Source of the DNA: Archegozetes longisetosus
Lineage: Eukaryota > Arthropoda > Arachnida > Sarcoptiformes > Trhypochthoniidae
Direction: 5' to 3'
DNA: 64,000 nucleotides
NCBI GenBank assembly: GCA_018873245.2
Contig: JAEMBT020000009.1
Location: 18,011,794-18,075,793 of the forward strand
A program made the translations under genes and the position numbers. Shown here in pieces: positions 54,698 to 64,000 of the stretch (position 1 is the first letter of the stretch; every line of letters starts with the position of its first letter). The notes beneath the pieces are model-generated. The model was given only the letters and a program-made list of their open reading frames with translations, ran no database searches and was not told the origin of the DNA.

Positions 54698-57074
54698 ATG
54701 GATCAAAACTGGTTGGGAAACTCTACAAAAGAGAAAGAATTACATGATTTAGATGCTCTCGAATGGCCAATGCAAGTGTTCCTCATTTGCTTGTATTCAA
54801 CAACTGCTGCTCTGTCACTCGCTGCAAATGTAATAACAATAATAGTATTGTTCAAAGGCGAACGATGTGCTAAAGACTTAAGAAAGTTTTTAATAAGTTT
54901 ATCAATCGCTGACATCGCGATGGCTTTATTCTCTATACCATCCACATACACATTGTATATGTTGGGCAGATGGATATTCCCTCCTATAATGTGTCCAATT
55001 GTCAACTTTGTTCAACTCGGTTCTATCGTCATAAGCATATATACATTGACAGCCATTGGAATCGATAGGTTTGCTATTTATTTAATTCATTTAATTTGAT
55101 TTTCAAGGGTTACGAACTTAAATATGAATTACAGTAATGAGAAAACTGCTGGCTTAAGATTTTATTTTCCAATATATTTCTACAACCAGTAAATTATAAT
55201 ATAACTACCGTACGCTTTCAATTATTGAAACTTTTAAATATAAGTTTAGTACTCGTTATTTTGCTATTTCTCACAATAGTTTCAACAACTTATTTGTGAA
55301 GAACATCAAATTTGATCTATTCCTTGTAAGATTAGCTGAAAGGATATTTTGCTACGAGGATAAAAATGACATAGATATATTTTTCCGTAATAATGAAAAT
55401 CGATTTTCTCAGAAGACATTATGACTAGAAGTAATAAGCTATAAACAACTTTCTATAGCTAAGGGACATAAAAGAGCTTTTAAATGTCTCTTGTATCTCC
55501 CAGCAACCTGTGGGTTCCTACCTTTTCAATTTTTTAATCATTTCAGACCTCAATTAAATGTGTTTGAACATGATAAATAGGATTTAAACTTCTTACGTCA
55601 AACTTTATAGAAACTGAATTTACTGAAAAATAAATTAACTGTAACATTATACAATTGGCTCGAAGATCACTTTGTTTATCTTCAAGCGTAATTCAATGAA
55701 TGAATAATGCTCTTCTATTTTTCATAGATGATGTAATAGTTGTTAACACTGTTGAAACGTTTGACTCATTTTAAGAATAGATAGTCTTTCAGAAATTTAG
55801 TAAGATTCAAATCTGTACTGTTATGCTAACCATCTCTAGTGCTTCTTCGATATAATTACATAAGATGTAATGAACAGATGATTGTTTGATACAACGATTA
55901 CATGTTGATTAATTATTTTCATTCATGATAAGATAAATCTTTTTCGACTCCTTAGAATATATTGCGGACATGGGTAAAACCGTTCAATTTGAAACATATC
56001 ATAAACGAAATATTTCTGTACACTCGAGTCAAAATGAAGTTTTCTTTTATAATATGATTGTTGAGCAAACTTGCTTAAGTCTGAAGACAAGCAGACATAT
56101 GATGATGATGGTATTGTAACAGGTCGGGAGTAGAAATGCGTTTAAAGGATAGTTTATAAAGAGCAAATTTAGTATTATTCAATATATCCATCACTTCCCA
56201 CTCACTTTGATTGAGGACATAGAACAGCACAATTTTGAAAGAAACACTGCCAATAAATTTGAACCTTCACAAGAAATAGATATTAAGCGCAACTTTTTGT
56301 CTAATTTGAGTTGATGTCCGTAATAGAAACTGACTTTCCTTCCAAATTGCTATCAGCATTGCTTATGTTGAAGCTAAGGATCTATTATTGCTTTTCTCAG
56401 AATCTAATTATACTTGCACAATTTTTATTATGAGCAGTGGCCTCGTCACAAAATCTAAAGTGAGAGCCATTCATATCGAAAGTTTGAAGGTGGACGTGTC
56501 TCAAGCCACATTAATGAAAAGCAGCAATTTTTTGATTGACACTAAAAATAGCTTATATTATACTAATCTCTTGTGAAGCAGATTAGTATAAATAAGCTAT
56601 ATTTTCATGTCAATCAAAAAGTTATGCGTTTAATATGAATTTCTACCAAAATACAATTCTTTTTCTTGTAGTTAAGTTTTAAAGATTGACCTTGCTTTTG
56701 CGAGTGCCATAGTCAGTTAGGTCTAGTGGTAGCTAAAAGTTTGAAATTGAATGCTCTAATTGTAGAAGTAAACGCACACCAACATTAATGCATCTACTAA
56801 TCTGTTATCAAACCTTTTATTAATGTTTGACAGTAAGTAATCGATTGATATATCAAATAAACACAGTTTCAAAGTTTATTGTGCAATTTTTTAAAATATA
56901 GAATTACATTTTATCTTTTCGAGATTTTCTGTAAGAAACATAGTAGCTCCCCTGCTGGCTACGGCTGTGCTTTTCACAGCATAAATGAAATCGCAACTCA
57001 TAATATGTAGCTTCTGCTCAAGTCTTCAAAGCAAAAAAAATCGTCAAATTATAAATTGACCAATCAGTTGCAAT

Positions 57075-57122
<48 letters not shown>

Positions 57123-57934
57123 TGAGAATCAGACACTTAACATTATTTTAACTTGAATTCTAAACATTGCATCCTTCTTGTCATTATAATCGAGAAAAGT
57201 TTCAAACTTTGATACTCTGTGTCACAGAATAGAACACTATCGCATATTCGTTTAATCACTAACTTTGAAATAAACAATACTTGAGTAGGAGTTGAACCTG
57301 TTCATTACATGCCAATTGATTTTAGTTTTATTTTTGCCATCAAATGAAAGTAGATATTTCTTAGTTTGATTATGAACTCTCACAGTAATAAAACATTTAA
57401 TTAAAGTTTTTCTCTAAGTATTTCAAACTTAAGATTTAAGTTTAAGAGCCTGTACTCCTCGACTCCTAACCGGTTACGTGACTGAGTATAGGACTTTTAT
57501 GTAATCCCTGAATTGTTTTTTCTTCAAAATATATTCTAAATAATCTCTAATAACTTGATAAAATTGTCTTGAATAGATACTTCGCAATCGTACATCCGCT
57601 CCGGTCATCAGTTTCATGGTTTAAATCTCATCGAACACTAATAGTTTGCTTAATTTGGTCGATAGGCGTTTCAATTGGAAGCACACAACTATTCATAAGT
57701 GAATCAAAAGTTTTTCAGTATGGAAACAATTCGTATTATGATTGTAAAGAGATTTGGGAAACTGGATCACAAAATGGCAAGATATATACTCTTCTTATAT
57801 TCTTCTTTACTTTTATCCTACCCATGATTGTCTTGTGTTTGGTCTATACGCTAATGGGATTCACTCTATTGAGACATCATTTGCCTGGAAATGAATCGAC
57901 GATTCATCATAAGTTCGCTTCCAAGAGGATTAAG
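54698..57934 (+). CDS. Class A (rhodopsin-like) neuropeptide GPCR, first two coding exons (partial)
   Basis: Exons 54698-55068 and 57577-57934 join in phase 2 across a 2.5-kb intron to give 243 residues, TM1 through TM5 and part of loop 3. N-glycosylation site NST is at 8-10. TM1 has AANVITIIVLF, TM2 LSIADIAMALFSIPS, TM3 CPIVNFVQLGSIVISIYTLT followed by AIGIDRYFAIVHPLR. The intron falls exactly in DR^Y, a classic position in peptide receptors. Loop 2 has the disulfide Cys in YYDCKEIW and TM5 IFFFTFILPMIVLCLVYTLM. LLRHHLPGNE follows, as in trissin/RYamide/GPR83-like receptors; the exact ligand class is not settled. The donor at 57935 is phase 0. I could not find TM6 (CW.P) or TM7 (NP..Y) exons before 64000, so the gene continues outside the window. 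Confidence 0.85.
56529..56620. repeat. 92-nt near-perfect hairpin in GPCR intron 1
   Basis: Two 41-base arms (56529-56569 and 56580-56620) are complementary at about 36 positions around a 10-base loop (CTTGTGAAGC). The bulges near TAAAAATAGC and the strong stem make a pre-miRNA-sized foldback on the sense strand of the host intron. A small MITE is the alternative; I see no target duplication. Confidence 0.8.
57078..57118. repeat. (AG)n microsatellite
   Basis: An uninterrupted AG dinucleotide run of 41 bases in intron 1 of the peptide receptor gene. Confidence 0.97.
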
Positions 57935-60123
57935 GTATAGAAATAAATCAATTTTACGCAATAAGCATCGATTAGATAAAGCGTTTAATTTTCCTTTCAA
58001 TTGTGGGTCATTTATATTGAAATGTGTTTTAATAACAGTTGAAAAGAGTCAAATAATTGGTATTTTGCAATAGATTAATTCGAATTTATTCAGTTGGACT
58101 CCATTCTGCAATAAGCTTAGTGAAATATACTTATCACTTCTGTTATTCTATTCAGAGAAAGACAATACTATTGATCTATAGTCGAGTGTGTGTTGCCTCT
58201 CGACAATGAACAAATCATTCCTCTCAACTAGACATCCATCGATCAAAGTGCAGTTTTGAAAAGTTTTTTCATAGACGTTCGTAATTGAAAAGTTTTGTTT
58301 TTATCTTAAATGAAAAACACTGCAAAATAAGGTTTATATCCTGAGAAAAACAATATAGTCATTGTTTCGAGTTCATATAAAATACCGATATCTTTTAATT
58401 GCACTGCCGCTACAGTTGTCAAAATTTATCAATATCTTGATTAGATTTTTCAAATCTCGAAAATATTCTAATCATAGATGCACAAGAGTAGGATTCAGGT
58501 AGGATCCGGACATCCTCTCCCCCAAGGAAATTCGACAAATTGCTTATTCATATCCTTCAAGTTGACCTTGTTTGAAAATTTCATAGTTTAGGACACATTG
58601 TGTAATGAATTTACTTTCATCATCAATTTCAAGTTGATTTAGATATGAGCTAATCCAATCAAATCTTTTATTCGAGTAATACAATAAGAAACAAAGAAAT
58701 AATAAAAAACTTCAATTTTTGGAGAATTTCAGTTTATGGATCCTTTACCAAAATTGAACGATTCCCGAAGCCGAATCTTTCCCTGGGACATCAGGCTTTG
58801 AGCATCTACGATTCTTACAACATTATATAACATTTGTTTGCATGAAAACTAATAAAATATGGACCCAATTTCAAAATGAGATAGCATTGAAGCTTAATTT
58901 CACTAATGCTAGTATTGACTGTTTTTTCAACTATTTAAGTTGCATTAGAACACAGTAAATGAAATTTTAATGTTTTCAGAAGAGAATATCACTTGAGTGC
59001 AGCTCTGTTCTTGAACGGAAGCTTTTCCGCTAACTTTCCAAACAAACACCCGATGAGATATTTATTTCATATCCTTTAAGAAGTGGAACTTGTGATAAGG
59101 TAGACTTCTATTGAATTTTTTCCTATCTCACTTAACGCATAAGAAAACATGAAAAATGCGTTTCAATAAATAAATCCATGCACTTCGAGTGTCTCATTTA
59201 AACCATCTTACCCGTTTACGAGTCATCTGGCAGTACGAGTAGTACTTCAGTATATATTTCAATAAATTCCTCTCCTAACTAAGAATATTTTAAGGTTGCG
59301 ATTTTAATTGATATGTAAACATCTGTTGTAAAATTAAAAGCAAATTAAGAATTATCTTCGCATTGTGCAAACTGTTTATCAATATGTGTTAAACATTGAA
59401 TGCAAGCTCGTAAGTATGCTCGGAATGCATAGTCAACACTTTTATACTTAACGGTTATAGAGCGTATTTTACAGATAGCAGACCTACTAAATTTATACGT
59501 TATTACTACTAAGACCAAATTCGGATAGGTTAGCAAATACGTAAGCTGACTCGTCAATTTAAACTCAAAGAGACATAAATTGGCGGTCCTATATATTAGT
59601 TGGTAAATTTCACGTCAAAGCCATTCTATCAAACAAAAGTATAAAACGCTTAACTACATTATAGAGTTAAAAGTTTGGACCATTAGTAACATTATATTTC
59701 AAACTGTTTCATATGAAAACTTTTTCCTTCCATTATTGACCAAATTTGTTAAATAAGTATAGCATAACTTTATTTCAAAAGTGAAAAACAAATTTTACGA
59801 AGAAGCACTGTAACATTAAACGAACTGAGAAACACACGAACAATATATCAAACAATTAATTAACAAACATTCTTGGATTTTAAATTTGAAATACTAACTA
59901 AATTATACGTTCCGTTTGTCGAAAATGTTATGTAGTCAGTTTTGGATTTGGTAACATCACTCATTATTTCATTAGAATATCAAATCTCAAACGAATATCA
60001 TATTTTTGGGTAAAACGTTGATGTCGTAAAGTTTATCTCTACTGATAAAACACGATTTATGTTTGTTTGTTTATGTATTACAACCAGCTGATTCATCAAA
60101 AGCTTATTAATCTTTATAGAGGT
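57935..60123. other. Probable intron of the peptide receptor, no exon found
   Basis: Follows the GTATAG donor at 57935. I read all + frames for TM6/TM7 receptor motifs without success. Only short motif-free frames occur on either strand. Confidence 0.4.
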
Positions 60124-60131
60124 TCCTATAA

Positions 60132-60826
60132 GGTTGCACTTATAAATTTCGAAAAATAAAGTTTCGAAAACCCTGTTTTGAAGCCCTAATAATACGATAA
60201 ACCCCATTTTGTTTTTATAGGGATATTACTTTTAGATCTCTATTAAGAAACTAATGGATTGGTAGTAAAAAATAGTAACATTGATGTAATTGTGTTCATT
60301 AAAATGATTGGCATATTTGTTATCAATTAAACTGAACCTGGCTTTATATCCTTTAGTTTTGTACTCATAATGATCTCTATTTTGTAGGTTTTAATTCTAT
60401 AAACATCGAATTATTGTGAACTGCAGATATAGAACTGCAATCATTATTAATTAAATAAACTCAATTATTCATAATTTATTCTAGAAAACATTAAAAAATA
60501 GAAAATCCTTTGCGGAAGGATGTCTATTAATGAATGGGAGACTTAAAGCTTTTATTATCTTTAAAACTCTGTCTGCTAATCCCTTAATCTATTGGAGTTG
60601 CTCTGCAATTTGATAATAGTGAAAAAAAGTTTATTCCACAAATAAGGCTTATTTATTAATTTAATGTTCAATTTTAATCTATTTGATATTTGAAAATATT
60701 TAGTTTCAAATTTAGCTTATTTTAGTTTAGAAAATCGGATTCTTTTTTCTGGTGTAAAGTTTAGAAACAGGGTTTTCGAAACTTTATTTTTCGAAACTTT
60801 ATATTTCAAAACTTCGAAGTGATCCC
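60132..60826. mobile_element. MITE with TTTCGAAAC-rich inverted ends and 8-bp target duplication
   Basis: Left end GGTTGCACTT and right end (reverse complement) GGGATCACTT begin imperfect arms that share GTTTCGAAAACCCTGTTT and TTCGAAAAATAAAG. TCCTATAA occurs on both sides (60124-60131 and 60827-60834). The right arm repeats the TTTCGAAACTTTAT block. It is 695 bp and has no coding capacity. The 8-bp duplication fits hAT; the termini are not typical. Confidence 0.7.
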
Positions 60827-60949
60827 TCCTATAAGTCGTGTTTAAAGTCGAACCTAAGATTGAGTTGGTTTTTGTCTTTATTTTGCAGTTAACCTGTCCT
60901 CCTAAATTTCAAACTATTAATATTTGACTTTGATATCAATTTTAGATAA

Positions 60950-61422
60950 ATATACAGTACAGCTTCTAAACTTCAATAAAGCAGCTAAAGCTTTTTAAAC
61001 AGACGTCAAATAAATTACTCATCGATTCGAAATTTTGTATTTTCGGACAAACTTTTAATGATCACATTTAATGTTATGAGATTAGTGTCTAGAAATGGCA
61101 ACTTAATATTTTGTAACTTATGCTCAAAGTGCTGTCCATTATTTTCTAAACAAAGCTTCACTCTTTTAGTCATATTGTTATAAGTTATTTGCTTAATCAC
61201 AATGATAATTACTTTTGTAAACAACTGTCTCTCATCACAAACACCATTTTTGATATTAAAAGTGTTTTTAAACAAAACATAATGACTGAGCAACAATCTT
61301 CTCTTTGGCTTATCTCGAACATTATCCATAAGTTCGATCTGATCGATGTGTAATATTACAGAAAAACTGCACTCAATGTATGAGTTTAGAAGTTACAAGG
61401 TACACAGTGTCTATATACCCTT
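60950..61422 (-). mobile_element. Tc1-like element remnant, copy 1
   Basis: Ends carry inverted CTTCTAAAC-containing repeats (left ATACAGTACAGCTTCTAAAC; right ends GTTTAGAAGTTACAAGG...). The minus strand reads MTKRVKLCLENNGQHFEHKL, resembling the C-terminus of Tc1-type transposases (R...CI...GGHFEH). The catalytic domain is absent. It abuts a diverged second copy in the same orientation. Confidence 0.6.
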
Positions 61423-61850
61423 TACTTCTAAACTTCAATAAAGCAGATCAATTAAAAATTAGATATTTTCAAACAAACTTTTAATAATTAACTTACTATT
61501 AGTGAGTTAGTGTTTAGAAATAGCAATTATATACTTTATAACTTATGTTGCAATGTTGTTCATTATTTTCTAAACAAGGTTTAACTCATTTGGTCGTATT
61601 GTCTGAAACTCTTAATAGAAGCTATTTTTGAATTTGAACTCTAAGCTTCATTGAAAATAGTATTTTAATGCTATGCGTGCTTTCGTGTTTGCAAACAAAA
61701 CAATAATTGAGAAACTATCTTTTCTTTAACTGATTTCAAACTTTATTCAACCGTTTGATGTGATCGATGCGCAATATAAAAGAAAAATTGCATTCCATGT
61801 ATTGGTTTAGAAGATGACGAGACATACTGTATATATATATTTTTTCATTG
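61423..61850 (-). mobile_element. Tc1-like element remnant, copy 2 (tandem)
   Basis: It matches copy 1 base for base over much of its length: ACTTCTAAACTTCAATAAAG at the left, TTCATTATTTTCTAAACAAG in the middle, GATCGATG.GCAATAT near the right. The right end is TATACAGTATG when reverse-complemented. It is more decayed than copy 1; the minus-strand reading KPCLENNEQHC is still recognisable. Confidence 0.6.
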
Positions 61851-64000
61851 TACAATTAATCAAAGCTGAAACTGAGCAGTGTTTTACTTTTATATTGTAA
61901 AAAATCGTATATTCATTAAAATCACGGAGTAGTAAAATACTCGGGCAAAATATTGATAAGAATATTGATTTTTTAAACTACGTAAAATGAAATATAAAAT
62001 GACTAATGCAGTAGCGCTGACCAACTATAGAGCATGTGATCTTTCATATAAAAATGACACTAAATGCATTAAAAGTATAACTTTAAATTGTAGAACTTTT
62101 CTACTGCTGAGTCTTAGTTTTGATCAATTGTGGAAGTAGAGGTGGATATTTGACACAAATTCAAAATTTTGGCTAATGACCGATCGACTCAAATTGAAAT
62201 TGACAAAGATATCGGTATTTACCTATAGTAAAAGAAAAATTGTCTAACTTGAACCTCATATTTTGCCTCTTATAGTTTGTTACAGTTTGAAGGCTAGTAT
62301 TTAGTCTCATTAGTTCAAATTATCTATCGATTACTTCTTGAATTTAACAAGCAGTCACGGTTAAGATTAGAAATCAGTTCTTGTCAAACAAAATTTCCAT
62401 ACTAAACTAAATTTGAATTGATCAAAAATTGTATTCTCATGACTTTCAGTTAGTTGAGAGGCATTGTTAGTGAGTGATATTCATGCATGGTTTGGCCCTA
62501 TATGTTGTATAACCATTTGTAAAGCACTTTAATCAATAGTGTAATTTGATGAAGCAACTATTGCCGCATAAAGCTCAATATAATTAATTAGTTCATTAAA
62601 ACAATTAATTAGCTTTAAATTTGAACTGATATTCAAGGAATTTCTGAAGTTCAAATCGAACTAACGAATTAAAGTTCAAAAATGAATTAAATATTCTAAA
62701 GTGAAAGCCAATTTTGAACAAATATTCTTTACTGCTTTGTAAACTGATTGCTGAAAGACTTGTCAAATTTCGTGTATAGAAAGGCTTTGGTAGTGTTTAC
62801 ATAGGCTTCATCGTTTAATTGAATTATTCCTGTTTTTGTGATCAGACAAGACGTATTTGAAAAACATGAATTTGACTTGGGTATAAGGTAAATGATTCAA
62901 AAAGCGCTATCAGCACACTTAAACGGTTACGCAATTTTTATTTTATAAGGAAATAGGGTTGTGTAAGAACTTTTTAATTTATTATTCAGTTATTCTATTG
63001 TAAGTTATATGATACTGCTATTCAATCTTATGCATCTGATTAGTTAAATAGAATTCATTAGAAAAGACTATTCTTTAGAAGGGATGTTAAAAAATTGGAT
63101 TTTTTAAAATGAAACTTATTGAACAGAGGTTTTTCAAAGACACCATTCATTTTTTTGTTAATCTGAAAGAAGAAACCTAAAAAGTTTGCAAAATTTTTAT
63201 TTTTATTTTGATTCACTTGATATAGAGCGTGTCTACTGATAAATGTTTGCTCTAGATGTCTGTGTATGAGCGAGCTGTGAAGTTTTTAAAATACAGTTTT
63301 GATTTTTTCGAGAGTTCCGGTCAACACAAGAGAACTCTAAATCAATTGATAAGTCAAGATATTTGTCTCTATTTCAAATTTAAGATTTTTCTTATTCATA
63401 TGTTTTGAATAATCAAGAAATATATGGTTGTTAGTCGGATATCGCTAATTGATTTTGGATTAGAAATTTTTGTTTTAAAGTCAGAAAACTTATTAATGTT
63501 TAGATTTTTGATAAAAAGTTTGAACCTCTTAAAATAGTTTTGAAAAGATGACATTTCGAGTCAAAAGTTGAAAGCTTCATTTTAAGACGTACGAGTGCAG
63601 TTAGACATAAAAATGAATTAAACCAAGTCTACTGAAAACATATTTGCCATAAGTATTAGAGATAGAATTAACTAAACCAATAAAAACTAGCCACATATAT
63701 AAGAGAAGCAGTTCTACTTCTAACAAATAAGAAATGCTTAATGAGTGCTTAAAGTACACAAACAGTATCAAAATAAATTTGTACGTCAACCTTTTCTTAT
63801 TAGAAATAGAAGTTTTGCCGGTGTATCTAACCATAAATCAAATATTGACAATAGTAAAATATACCTCAATCATATTTTTTCATCTTCTAACATTCACTTG
63901 AATCGAAAGCAAAAGTTGATTTAAATAGAAATATGCGATTCCAGTTCACTTATTTGACATTTTTTGGTTTCTATATTTGTATTTAACCTATTTACTTATA
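61851..64000. other. AT-rich DNA to the window end, nothing supportable
   Basis: May still be intron of the peptide receptor. No receptor exon, RNA gene or repeat boundary was recognised. The 77-codon frame at 63834-63601 (minus) is hydrophobic but motif-free and is probably chance. Confidence 0.4.

Noticed and set aside
61015-61329. 104-codon minus-strand frame as an independent gene
   Set aside because: Its best-conserved part matches the Tc1 transposase C-terminus and it lies inside a tandemly duplicated element remnant.
63601-63834. Hydrophobic 77-codon minus-strand frame near the window end
   Set aside because: Composition is expected from AT-rich DNA and there is no family motif or splice partner.

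Overview
This window is AT-rich animal nuclear DNA. Genes are split by GT-AG introns. They share the space with repeats, decayed transposons and one pol III tRNA gene. The organism is most likely an arthropod. Evidence is a two-exon ancient-type CSalphabeta defensin, insect/chelicerate-style gustatory receptors, a Tret1-like sugar transporter, and short interstitial runs of the arthropod telomere unit TTAGG (seen as CCTAA). A mite or other chelicerate is my guess from the compact introns and the receptor and ABCC types; it is not proven by the sequence.

Layout. 1-5.3 kb is transposon debris: a LINE fragment, a Tc1-like tail and an internally deleted mariner. 6.2-8.1 kb holds a five-exon sugar transporter (+). 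8.9-10.5 kb holds a perfect hairpin and unclassified repeats. 11.3-11.9 kb holds an unrecognised single-pass membrane protein (+). 12.1-15.8 kb is the tubulin folding cofactor TBCD (-), head to head with DPM1 (+, 16.3-17.3 kb). 17.4-27.4 kb is a direct segmental duplication carrying two intact four-exon gustatory receptor genes (-), separated by nested DNA transposons. 27.7-29.0 kb is a fold-back repeat around a (TC)n microsatellite. 30.0-35.7 kb is a 19-exon ABCC4-type transporter (+). 36.1-38.7 kb is an 11-exon secreted GPCPD1-like glycerophosphodiesterase (+). 40.3-40.5 kb is the defensin (+) and 41.0 kb is tRNA-Leu(AAG) (-). 44.7-45.7 kb is a doubtful small membrane-protein gene (-). 47.4-48.8 kb is a hAT-like element with a second hAT-type MITE inside it. 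48.8-54.7 kb looks gene-free. 54.7-57.9 kb holds the first two coding exons of a class A peptide GPCR (+), whose remaining exons must lie beyond the window. 60.1-61.9 kb holds a MITE and two adjacent Tc1-like remnants.

The genes do not form one pathway. They are housekeeping genes (TBCD, DPM1, tRNA) mixed with environment-facing ones (receptors, transporters, secreted enzyme, defensin). Exon joins were made by hand. For the six multi-exon genes called complete (transporter, TBCD, DPM1, ABCC, phosphodiesterase, defensin) and the two gustatory receptors, the joined coding length is an exact multiple of three and the motifs are continuous across splice sites. I found no operon-like or wholly new system. 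The most notable items are the defensin, the recent receptor duplication, two long hairpins and the nested transposons.
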